From an uncultured Fibrobacter sp. (GTDB lineage Bacteria > Fibrobacterota > Fibrobacteria > Fibrobacterales > Fibrobacteraceae): a DNA stretch of 63,963 nucleotides. The stretch is from the NCBI GenBank assembly GCA_900313675.1, contig OMSO01000006.1, forward strand, positions 1-63,963, in the 5' to 3' direction. Positions 16,608 to 24,728 of this stretch are shown here, in pieces (positions within the stretch are counted from its first letter, which is position 1; every line of letters begins with the position of its first letter). A model generated the notes under the pieces. That model searched no databases, was not told where the DNA came from, and saw only the letters and a list, made by a program, of their open reading frames with translations. Both the position numbers and the translations under genes were made by a program.

Positions 16608-18113
16608 ATGCGAAAAAAGAAGATTCTGTTTTCTCTATTCTTTATTTCATTTCTCCTGCTTGCTTGCGGCTCCGACGGTGACGGTGGTACGGCTGCTGAG
16701 ATTCCAGAGGTTGTGTCCGTACGAGCAGAAACCTTTGACGACCTGCCCAATTGCAGCAAGAGCAGGGAAGGTGACCTGGCCGAAGTCTTGGACGAGCGTA
16801 AGGCCTACCGCTGCCAAAAGGGTGCCTGGGAATTTGACCACGATGTTCTTGATACGGTCAAGACCGAAGATGACTTGCCTGCTTGCACTGGCAGGAAGGA
16901 GGGCTATTCGTTTTTTGTTCAAATAGAACATTCCGCATATACTTGCGATGGCAAACGCTGGACTGTCATAGAGAATCGTCCCATTGGCCGCAAGGATTCC
17001 GCTGATCGTAGTGAAGATGAGAATAGGAATAATCAGGCAAATAGTTCCTCCAATTCTATTCGCAGTTCTTCGTCTTTTGACATATTTTTTAGTGCGGAGA
17101 GTAGTAGTTCCAGTTTTGTTGAATCAAGTAGCAGTTTTGATGGTAAGGACAGTAGTTACTATGACGCACAAAGAAATACTTTGACGGATTTCCGTGATGG
17201 ACATGTCTACAGAACCGTTACCATCAAGGGAACGGATTACTTTGAGATTTGGTTGGCGGAAAACTTGAATCATGTGTATAGTGTAAAGCCAGCCGCAAGC
17301 GCATGCCACTATAATGATGAATCTCGTTGCTCTGTATATGGTCGGTTGTATGACTGGTCTGCGGCTTTAGATAGTGCGGGAATCTATTCCAAAAATGGCA
17401 TTGGTTGTGGTATGATAAGTAGTTGTAAAAATCCCTCTTATGTAACTAGGGGCTTGTGTCCCAAAGGGTGGCATTTGCCAACTAAAGAAGAATGGAGTGC
17501 TTTAGGTGCTTTTGTGGGTGGCTCTGGTGCAACCGCAGCAAAATTGAAGTCGACCACGGGCTGGAGCGGCAGCGGTAATGGAACAGATGATTATGGTTTT
17601 TCTGTTCTCCCTGCGGGTCGAAGACCACGGGATACCAATGGTGGATGTATGGGTGATCTTGACAGTGCCTACTTCTGGACAGCAGACGAAGCCTCTAATA
17701 TTGATGCATACTATGTGTACTTGGCTTCTAGCGACAAGAACGTGTATTTGTATTACAGATACAAGTCCGAAGGACTTTCAGTTCGTTGCTTGAAAGATGA
17801 GGTGTCTGAATCTAGCTCGAGTACTACAGTGTCATCTTCGTCAAGTGCGGCAAACTCGTCCAGTAGTGGCAACGGATCTGTTGGTCCTACAGGGAATCTG
17901 GTATCTTGCCAATATTCCTTGTTGTCTTTGGGGGAGTTCTGTGATGAGTTTGCAGAGAGTTATGAAAATGAATTGCGGGCTCAATGCGATGAACTTGATG
18001 GTGTCATGGGAAATGGATGCAAGGGCGGATATCGTGAAAAATGTTCTTCTGAAAAGGTGAATGCATACATATATTCAGGTAGTGTGACCTGCGATGACAT
18101 GTCGTTCGATTAG
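16608..18113 (+). CDS. Lipoprotein: two Cys-W repeats, Ser linker, FISUMP, Cys-rich tail
   Basis: 501 residues from the ATG at 16608 (MRKKKILFS); upstream in-frame codons overlap the SIR2 gene and lack a signal sequence. The lipobox is FLLLACGSD. Two repeats follow (FDDLPNCSKSREGDLAEV and EDDLPACTGRKEGYSFFV), nearly identical at DNA level to those in the sister genes, then a Ser-rich linker. FISUMP is at about 200-405 (IWLAENLNHVYSVKP, CSVYGRLYDWSAALD, GLCPKGWHLPTKEEW, LSVRCLKDE). After a second Ser linker comes a short Cys-containing tail (CQYSLLSLGEFCDEFAESYE). The FISUMP and tail DNA is more AT-rich than the repeat part, as if joined from another source. Starts 14 nt after the SIR2 gene. 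Probably surface-exposed; function unknown. Confidence 0.82.
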   Translation: MRKKKILFSLFFISFLLLACGSDGDGGTAAEIPEVVSVRAETFDDLPNCSKSREGDLAEVLDERKAYRCQKGAWEFDHDVLDTVKTEDDLPACTGRKEGYSFFVQIEHSAYTCDGKRWTVIENRPIGRKDSADRSEDENRNNQANSSSNSIRSSSSFDIFFSAESSSSSFVESSSSFDGKDSSYYDAQRNTLTDFRDGHVYRTVTIKGTDYFEIWLAENLNHVYSVKPAASACHYNDESRCSVYGRLYDWSAALDSAGIYSKNGIGCGMISSCKNPSYVTRGLCPKGWHLPTKEEWSALGAFVGGSGATAAKLKSTTGWSGSGNGTDDYGFSVLPAGRRPRDTNGGCMGDLDSAYFWTADEASNIDAYYVYLASSDKNVYLYYRYKSEGLSVRCLKDEVSESSSSTTVSSSSSAANSSSSGNGSVGPTGNLVSCQYSLLSLGEFCDEFAESYENELRAQCDELDGVMGNGCKGGYREKCSSEKVNAYIYSGSVTCDDMSFD

Positions 18114-18130
18114 ATATGAAGGTAAGTCTA

Positions 18131-19228
18131 ATGATAAAATACTTATTTGTTTTTTTGCTAACCTATTTCCTACTTGCCTGTGACAATGGCAACAACGGCA
18201 CCGCTGCTGACAAATCTGATATTGTGTCGCTACAGGTGGAAACCTTTGACGACCTGCCAAACTGTAGCAAGAATAGGGAGGGCGACCTTGCAGAAGTCCA
18301 GGACGAACGCAAGGCCTACCGCTGCCAAAATGGTGCCTGGGAATTTGACCACGATGTTCTTGATACGGTCAAGACCGAAGATGACTTGCCCGCCTGCACT
18401 GGCAGGAAGGAGGGCCTGTCCCTGTTCGTGCAATATGAGCATGCAGCATACACTTGTGATGACATGCACTGGAGCAAGGTGGAAAAGGAAAAAGCCGACT
18501 TTGGCATTGCCGAATACGAATCCGAAGACGATTTGCCCAGTTGTTCCGACAACCGTGAGGGTTCCTTGGCCTTGATTGATGGCGAAGCGTACATTTGCGA
18601 AGACAAACACTGGAACGACAAGGGCGCCTATTACGCCACCATAGACAGACTCGCAAACTGCACCGCCAAACGGGAGGGCGAAAAAGCCTACATCGCCGAC
18701 GAGGGCACTACCCTGAAATGTGTTGATGGGGAATGGGTTAGTGGCGCCAGGAAAAGTTCGTCATCTACTGCAAAGACCCCCGAATCGGCTGAAGGCGAAA
18801 AAGAAACGGGTTGGCGCGAACAGTGCCTAGACATTATCAACGAGTATCGCGCCACCGAAAACCTGGAACCCCTCGCCCTTGCAGACGAAGAAAAGCAGAA
18901 ATGCGCCGACGAACAGGCCGCCGCGGACCTCAAGTCCAACAAAGCCCACGGGCATTTCAAGGAATGTGGTGAATGGGCCCAGAATTCCGGTCCCAACGCC
19001 TCCATGGCAAACGGTCGCAAGGCCGCCGACGTGGCCAAGTACTATCTGGACATGATGTGGAGCGAAAAGAAACTGGTAGAGAGCGGGGAGCGTGACCTGG
19101 ACAAGGTTGAGGACTACCCCTACATCGGGCACTACAAGAACATGCGGGGCGACTACACCAAGGTGGCCTGCGGTATAGCGGTGTCCGAAGACGGAACCAC
19201 AGGCTGGTTCAATGTCAACTTTTATTAA
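18131..19228 (+). CDS. Lipoprotein: four Cys-W repeats and CAP (SCP/PR1) domain
   Basis: 365 residues from the ATG at 18131, chosen because GAAGG lies 8 bases upstream; the ATG at 18116 lacks such a site. The signal ends in FLLACDNGN (lipobox LLAC). Four repeats of the array type cover about 35-200 (FDDLPNCSKNREGDLAEV, EDDLPACTGRKEGLSLFV, EDDLPSCSDNREGSLALI, IDRLANCTAKREGEKAYI). The C-terminal 140 residues are a CAP/SCP domain: CLDIINEYRATENLEPL, HGHFKECGEWAQN, KYYLDMMWSEKK and GHYKNMRGDYTKVACGIAV, with His and Glu residues where CAP proteins have their cavity ligands. CAP proteins bind lipids, sterols or peptidoglycan fragments. Within the array this is the version without FISUMP. Confidence 0.85.
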   Translation: MIKYLFVFLLTYFLLACDNGNNGTAADKSDIVSLQVETFDDLPNCSKNREGDLAEVQDERKAYRCQNGAWEFDHDVLDTVKTEDDLPACTGRKEGLSLFVQYEHAAYTCDDMHWSKVEKEKADFGIAEYESEDDLPSCSDNREGSLALIDGEAYICEDKHWNDKGAYYATIDRLANCTAKREGEKAYIADEGTTLKCVDGEWVSGARKSSSSTAKTPESAEGEKETGWREQCLDIINEYRATENLEPLALADEEKQKCADEQAAADLKSNKAHGHFKECGEWAQNSGPNASMANGRKAADVAKYYLDMMWSEKKLVESGERDLDKVEDYPYIGHYKNMRGDYTKVACGIAVSEDGTTGWFNVNFY

Positions 19229-19242
19229 AAAGGATTGCAAAA

Positions 19243-19857
19243 ATGAGAGTTACCCTTATTCTTTTTTTATTTCTCGTCTTCGTCCTTGCTGCCTGTAGCG
19301 GCGGTGGCGGAGGAGGTGTTGCAGCAAATGATTCTAATAGGATTAAACTTAGGGTGGATACCTATGAGGATTTGCCCAACTGCAGCAAGAACAGGGAAGG
19401 GGAGAGGGCAAAAGTCAAGGATACACAAGAAATCTACGAATGTACGAACGGATATTGGGAGTTAAAGGATTATTATGTGGATACCGTCATGACATTGGCA
19501 AACTTGCCGGAGTGCGAAGGCGATGTTTATTTTGCGATTTTTGTGAGGGAAAAGGAAGACCTTTATTCCTGTGTAAATGGTAACCTGGTATCATACGACC
19601 TCGCTAAATTTAAGCCTAAGGAGTACAGGAGCGAAGACGATTTACCGGTCTGTTCTAGTTCACGTAGTGATGAAATTGCCTTGGTAAACAAGGTGGCTTA
19701 CCATTGCTACGATGGGCGCTGGAAAGATATGGGTATTTACTATGCCACCGAGGAAGACCTGAAAAATTGCACGGCGAAGCGTGATGGCGAAAGGGCCTAT
19801 GTGGCAAACTTTCATACAACAGTTTATTGTGAAGATGGTGTATGGAATGAGGAGTGA
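19243..19857 (+). CDS. Lipoprotein made only of the Cys-W repeats
   Basis: 204 residues. The signal sequence ends in FVLAACSGGGGGG (lipobox LAAC plus a Gly run). Four divergent repeats follow (YEDLPNCSKNREGERAKV, LANLPECEGDVYFAIFV, EDDLPVCSSSRSDEIALV, EEDLKNCTAKRDGERAYV) and nothing else, so this gene shows the shared N-terminal part of the array without a C-terminal cargo domain. AAGGA precedes the start. The last codons are one base from the next start. It may be a stand-alone surface protein or a remnant whose C-terminal domain was lost. Confidence 0.8.
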   Translation: MRVTLILFLFLVFVLAACSGGGGGGVAANDSNRIKLRVDTYEDLPNCSKNREGERAKVKDTQEIYECTNGYWELKDYYVDTVMTLANLPECEGDVYFAIFVREKEDLYSCVNGNLVSYDLAKFKPKEYRSEDDLPVCSSSRSDEIALVNKVAYHCYDGRWKDMGIYYATEEDLKNCTAKRDGERAYVANFHTTVYCEDGVWNEE

Positions 19858-19858
19858 A

Positions 19859-22066
19859 ATGTATCGGATGGCAAAAATAATTACACTGGGTGCTACCGCA
19901 GTGATGGCTCTATTCCTGGCCGCCTGCGGTTCCGATAGTGATAGTGGTACCACCGCAAAAGACACCGAAGAGGTGTCTGTCCAGGCTGAAACCTTCGACG
20001 ACCTGCCCAATTGCAGCAAGAGCAGGGAAGGCGATTTGGCCGAAGTCCTGGACGAGCGCAAGGCCTACCGCTGCCAGAAGGGTGCCTGGGAATTCGATCA
20101 CGACGTTCTTGATACGGTCAAGACCGAAGATGACTTGCCCGCCTGTATTGGCAAGAAGGAAGGCCTTTCGTTGTTTGTCGCGAGTGAGCATGCAGCATAC
20201 ACTTGTGATGGCAAACGTTGGAGCAAGGCAAAAAAGGCCGTTGATATGCAGGAATACGAAACCGAAGAAGATTTGCCCAATTGCAGCAAGAACAGGGAGG
20301 AAGAACAGGCTTACGTAAATGACGTAAAAAAAGTCTTCGTCTGTTCCGACGGCGTATGGGAAGAAGGCAAGGCCTCAGGTTCTTCGTCTAGCGCCATTCC
20401 GGATGCCGACCCGGAATCTAGCGCCTCTAAGGTTCTCGAACCAGAAGAAGGGACTCTTACCGATTCCCGTGATGGCCGTACCTACAAGACCGTTGTTATT
20501 GGTACCCAGACCTGGATGGCGGAGAACCTGAACTACTCCACATTGAAATCCACTTGTCCTCTAGAAAATAGTTCCTACTGCGATAAATACGGACGCATAT
20601 ACCAGTACGCCTCGGTAGATGGAACCCTCTGCCCAAGCGGCTGGCATATCCCGACCCTTTCGGAATGGCAGACGATGCTGGATTACGTCGATATGAACAA
20701 TGGCTACGAAGGAGTGGGCAAGAGCTTGAAATCCAGCAAGGGGTGGTACGAGGCCGGAACGACGGTGGAAAAGAGAATCGCCGTTGCGGCCGGAAAAGAC
20801 CCCTTCGGCTTTTCCGCACTCCCGGCGGGGAGTTGCTGGGAGTATTCCGGCACATGGAGCTGTTATAGCGATGACGAGGCCAGGTTCTGGATTAGCAACG
20901 GCCAGGCGTATAAAATTTCTTTTGACAACGATCAGATTGAATTGGATCCCGATGTAGGTCGCACCCAATATGATTATGCAAGGATTTCGGTCCGTTGTAT
21001 AAAGGATGGTTCGGCTGTGGTCGCCAGTTCATCTTCTTCCTCCGAAAATGCGAGCAGCGTTGGCCCTGTAAGCCAGTATGGCCAGCTGCAGGCGGGAATC
21101 AACTCCAAGGGAGAGGGCCGCATTTACGGCAGTTGCAAAAACTGGTCCGCATCCGGCAAAGAGGTGCAGGTGAGGGGCCTAAGCTTGTACTGGAGTATCA
21201 ACCTTGGCCAGACCAAGTCGTTCTGGAACAAAACGATTATTGATTACATGGTGAAAAATCTGAAGGTAGAACTCATTCGCGCACCCATGGGTGTTGACGA
21301 AAATTTCGGTGATGGAAACTATTTCTCCAATACGATGACTTATCAACAATATTTGGACCAAGTCGTTCAGGCCGCCATAGATAACGACATCTATGTCATT
21401 ATTGATTATCATAGTCACAAGGCCAACGACAACGTGGCTAATGCAAAGCTGTTTTTTGAAACAATGGCGCAAAAATGGGGCGGCTACGACAATGTGATTT
21501 TCGAGATATTCAATGAACCGGCCTGTCTTAAAAACGGAAGCGGTGACTGCTCGACATCATCTTACGGTGGCGGGTTTCTGCCTTGGTCGAGTATCAAAAC
21601 CTATGCGAACCAGATTATACCGGTTATTCGCCAGTATTCCGATAACCTGATAATCGTCGGGACTCCGAAATGGGACCAGCAGCCTAATGCCGCCATAGGT
21701 GAAGAAGTCACCGATTCCGAAAACAATACGGCATACGCATTCCACTACTACGCCGGTACCCACACTGTTGAAGAAGAAGGCGCCAATGCCGAGGAGGCTA
21801 TGCAAGCGGGTCTTTCCGTATTTGTCAGCGAATGGGGAACGGTAAACGCAGAAGGAGATGGCAAGGTGGCGGACACCAATGGCTCGTGGCAGACTTGGAT
21901 GGACGAGTATAAGCTTTCTTCTGCGAACTGGAGCGTGGCAAGCTTATCCGAGGGTGCTTCGTTCTTTACGACTTCTGGAGCGTGGAACTACTCCCAAAGC
22001 GGGACATGGGTGAAGAACAATGTACTTGCCAACAACCCCTCCAGTTATACCAAGTGTGCAAGGTAG
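19859..22066 (+). CDS. Lipoprotein cellulase: Cys-W repeats, FISUMP and GH5 catalytic domain
   Basis: 735 residues; the start at 19859 is set by GAGGAG 5 bases upstream (the next Met is three codons later). The lipobox is FLAACGSD. Three repeats occupy about 35-160, FISUMP about 195-382 (TQTWMAENLNYSTLKS, CDKYGRIYQY, CPSGWHIPTLSEWQ, ISVRCIKDG), then a Ser linker. From 406 on is a GH5 endoglucanase resembling subfamily 2: LQAGINSKGEG, VQVRGLSLYW, RAPMGVDEN, IDYHSHKAND, IFEIFNEP (acid/base E553), TYAFHYYAGTH-like AYAFHYYAGTH and VFVSEWGTVN (nucleophile E658). Endo-beta-1,4-glucanase activity on cellulose is expected, displayed on the cell by a lipid anchor. The combination links the FISUMP family directly to cellulose breakdown. 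Last gene of the array. Confidence 0.88.
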   Translation: MYRMAKIITLGATAVMALFLAACGSDSDSGTTAKDTEEVSVQAETFDDLPNCSKSREGDLAEVLDERKAYRCQKGAWEFDHDVLDTVKTEDDLPACIGKKEGLSLFVASEHAAYTCDGKRWSKAKKAVDMQEYETEEDLPNCSKNREEEQAYVNDVKKVFVCSDGVWEEGKASGSSSSAIPDADPESSASKVLEPEEGTLTDSRDGRTYKTVVIGTQTWMAENLNYSTLKSTCPLENSSYCDKYGRIYQYASVDGTLCPSGWHIPTLSEWQTMLDYVDMNNGYEGVGKSLKSSKGWYEAGTTVEKRIAVAAGKDPFGFSALPAGSCWEYSGTWSCYSDDEARFWISNGQAYKISFDNDQIELDPDVGRTQYDYARISVRCIKDGSAVVASSSSSSENASSVGPVSQYGQLQAGINSKGEGRIYGSCKNWSASGKEVQVRGLSLYWSINLGQTKSFWNKTIIDYMVKNLKVELIRAPMGVDENFGDGNYFSNTMTYQQYLDQVVQAAIDNDIYVIIDYHSHKANDNVANAKLFFETMAQKWGGYDNVIFEIFNEPACLKNGSGDCSTSSYGGGFLPWSSIKTYANQIIPVIRQYSDNLIIVGTPKWDQQPNAAIGEEVTDSENNTAYAFHYYAGTHTVEEEGANAEEAMQAGLSVFVSEWGTVNAEGDGKVADTNGSWQTWMDEYKLSSANWSVASLSEGASFFTTSGAWNYSQSGTWVKNNVLANNPSSYTKCAR

Positions 22067-22157
22067 GCCGTAGAAAAATCAGCAAAAGTAACACTTTCAA
22101 CCCCATCGGGTGTTTCAATGGCAAATAAGTTCCCTTATTTGCTATTTTTGTTGAATT

Positions 22158-24728
22158 GTGAGATTCCGGTTGAAAATCTGGACCAGCTTGATTGCCTCCC
22201 TGGCGGCCTCTCTTGCTTTTGCGCAAGGGACGGCAGGTTCCGCGCAGCCCGTTCCCGGCTCTGCAACAGCAGATTCCGCAAAGGTGACTGGCATCGTCTT
22301 CAATGGCGTAGTGCAGGACAGTTCCTTTGCCGTGGGCGAAAAGCTCAACGTTGAAATTCTCGAATCCGGCGAGGCGCTCCAGACCACCGTGGGCACGCCT
22401 TTTAGCGTGGTGCTTCCCGAAGATACCCTCTGGAATATTTGCGTCACCAATTCCGACACGGCTGGCGCCGAAAAGGAAAAATGCTACGAACTCAAGTATG
22501 TCGGCGCTGAACGCGCCTTTTCCCAGGCCCTGGGCGACGGGTTTGTGCAGAATGAATTGGATTCTATCGCTCCCGTTGGTCGCTCCAGAATGACAAGCAC
22601 AAAAGATGTCGCCCTGGAGCCTCATGGAGGCGATAGGGCCCAAAGCGACGTAGTCGCGAAGGATCCAGGCCACAATGCCTCCGCTAGCGACATGAACGTC
22701 GATTCCCTCCTTGCCGCAGGCAACAATGGCAAGGTCACCGAACTCAAGAAGGTGGTGGTGCAGCTGCGGCGCCGCCCCAAGCGCAGCCCCGGCGAGTCCG
22801 TGGTGTCGGCCAAGTCCATCAAGCGCATGCCGAGCCTCGCCGAGGCCGACGTCATCAAGAGTATCCAGGCCCTCCCGGGAGTGGTCGCCAGTTCCGATTT
22901 CAGTTCCAAAATTTACGTTCGAGGCGGCGCCGCGGACCAGAACCTGTTTCTGTTTGACAACGCCGTGGTCTATTCTCCGGTCCATTTCTTCGGGTTGTTC
23001 AGCACCTTCCTTGTGGAAGGCATTGACGATGTGAAGTTCTACAAGAGCGGTTTTCCGGCCCAATACGGCAACCGCTTGAGTTCGGTACTCAAGATGGACG
23101 GCCGTGCAGGCGGACAAGACTCTGTTGATGAATGGTTCAGCAAGAGCAGCATCAAGATAAGCACCTTCGCCGCCCAGCTCCATACCGAAGGCCATCAGGG
23201 CCCCGCCCGCTGGGTAGTGGCTGGGCGCACCACCTACATCGGCTATGTGCTGGACCTGTGCAACGCTATCGGGCTTTTGGACCTTGATCTGGACTATGAG
23301 TTTACGGACCTGCAGGGAACGTTCCTTTACAACCTGACAGACGATACCCGCTTCAAGTTCAGCTTTTATGTAGGCAAGGACGTGCTGGCCTTTGACCCCC
23401 TTTACGTGGACTGGGGGAACGTGGCGATTCCTCTCGGGATATACCACCGTTTTAACGGCAACTGGGATTACAATTCCACATACGCATTCAGCCGTTTTTA
23501 CCAGAACATGGAAATATCGGACCTGATGTCCATCAGCATGAACCTGATGACCTTTTCGGGCAAGCAGTGGCTCAACTACCGCGGCGTCAAGGACCACGTG
23601 ATAACCGGCGGTTACGAACTGGAATATACCTACGACCGCCTGGGAGAGCGGGTTTCCGATACCAAGCTGGAAGACAAGCAGAGGCCTTTCCACCATGTGG
23701 GCTACCTGCAAGATGCCTGGAAGGTTACTCCCGATTATTTGCTGCAGTACGGTGCGCGATTCAACTACCAGACGGCGGCCAAGCATTTTGGCGTAGAACC
23801 CAGGGCGTCCCTTACGGTGAACCTGGACGAAACCAAGACGGTTGAATTTTATGGCGGCTATTACTTGCAGTACTTGAATTCCATCATGTTCAGCGATCAG
23901 GAAACCTTGAACGAGTTCTACTACCCGGCAACCACGGACAATTACGGCAAGCAAATGAAACCCGCCTCGTCGTGGTTGTTTGCCACGGAATACAGCCACA
24001 GGAATTTGTTCGACGGCTACGACGCCACCGTCGGGCTCTATTACAAGACCCAGAGCGACCTCAAGACCTTTGCCATGGATTCGGACTCCACCGAAGACGA
24101 CAGCGAGGCCTCTGCCAATTCCCAAAGCATGGTCATGGCGGATTATTTCGGCACGGCGTCGGGTTATTCTTTCGGTTACGAGCTCTCGCTGCGCAAGGAT
24201 AGGGGCTGGTGGTTCGGCGGTATCAACTGGAGCCAGAGCATAAGCGTTATCCGCTCCGACGACGGAACCAAGGCCTATTACCCCAGCTGGCACCAACCCT
24301 ACGCCCTGAAGCTAGACGCGGGCATCAACTGGAAAGGCGACGAGGACGCCCTGAAAAAGCATCCGGTCAAGGGCCGCTATTTCCGCTCCTCCATTGCCCT
24401 CAAGTATTCCGCGGGCATGCCCATTACGGGATACAAGGGGTATTTCTATCGGGAAGATTTGGGAAACAGGAATTATTCCGACAACATCGTGGTGGTGCAG
24501 GGTAGCCGCAATGCGGAAAGGCAAACCGACTACTTCCGCGTAGATGTGAAGGTCATCGATATCGGTCGCGAAAACAAGTGGAATTTCAGCTGGACCATCA
24601 TCAACCTGACCAACCACGACAACATGTTCTACTCCTTCTACGATACCCGCGAGAACCCGCCTGAATATAACGAAATCTACCAGTTCCCCTTTTTACCGAT
24701 TATGCTGAGTTATGAGTATTATTTTTAG
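22158..24728 (+). CDS. TonB-dependent outer-membrane receptor
   Basis: 856 residues from a GTG start at 22158; an in-frame TGA lies two codons upstream, so no longer form exists, and no clear Shine-Dalgarno is visible. Signal peptide 1-22 (LAASLAFAQ). Residues 30-200 are an Ala/Asp-rich N-terminal extension. The plug domain is at about 205-320 (MPSLAEADVIKSIQALPGV, KIYVRGGAADQNLFLFDNA, FKSGFPAQYGNRLSSVLKM-type segment). The rest is a barrel of alternating strands that ends in SYEYYF with a terminal Phe, the usual outer-membrane signal. The substrate is unknown. The following gene, overlapping by 17 bp, encodes a lipoprotein that may be its surface partner. Energy would come from a TonB complex such as that at 30.4-35.7 kb. 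Confidence 0.88.
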   Translation: MRFRLKIWTSLIASLAASLAFAQGTAGSAQPVPGSATADSAKVTGIVFNGVVQDSSFAVGEKLNVEILESGEALQTTVGTPFSVVLPEDTLWNICVTNSDTAGAEKEKCYELKYVGAERAFSQALGDGFVQNELDSIAPVGRSRMTSTKDVALEPHGGDRAQSDVVAKDPGHNASASDMNVDSLLAAGNNGKVTELKKVVVQLRRRPKRSPGESVVSAKSIKRMPSLAEADVIKSIQALPGVVASSDFSSKIYVRGGAADQNLFLFDNAVVYSPVHFFGLFSTFLVEGIDDVKFYKSGFPAQYGNRLSSVLKMDGRAGGQDSVDEWFSKSSIKISTFAAQLHTEGHQGPARWVVAGRTTYIGYVLDLCNAIGLLDLDLDYEFTDLQGTFLYNLTDDTRFKFSFYVGKDVLAFDPLYVDWGNVAIPLGIYHRFNGNWDYNSTYAFSRFYQNMEISDLMSISMNLMTFSGKQWLNYRGVKDHVITGGYELEYTYDRLGERVSDTKLEDKQRPFHHVGYLQDAWKVTPDYLLQYGARFNYQTAAKHFGVEPRASLTVNLDETKTVEFYGGYYLQYLNSIMFSDQETLNEFYYPATTDNYGKQMKPASSWLFATEYSHRNLFDGYDATVGLYYKTQSDLKTFAMDSDSTEDDSEASANSQSMVMADYFGTASGYSFGYELSLRKDRGWWFGGINWSQSISVIRSDDGTKAYYPSWHQPYALKLDAGINWKGDEDALKKHPVKGRYFRSSIALKYSAGMPITGYKGYFYREDLGNRNYSDNIVVVQGSRNAERQTDYFRVDVKVIDIGRENKWNFSWTIINLTNHDNMFYSFYDTRENPPEYNEIYQFPFLPIMLSYEYYF

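Noticed and set aside
21966..24296. A 776-codon open frame on the minus strand opposite the TonB receptor
   Set aside because: It lies antisense to a gene with clear family motifs, its translation has no recognisable domain, and long antisense frames are common with this codon bias. Similar cases opposite the caspase, GH and rseP genes were dropped too.
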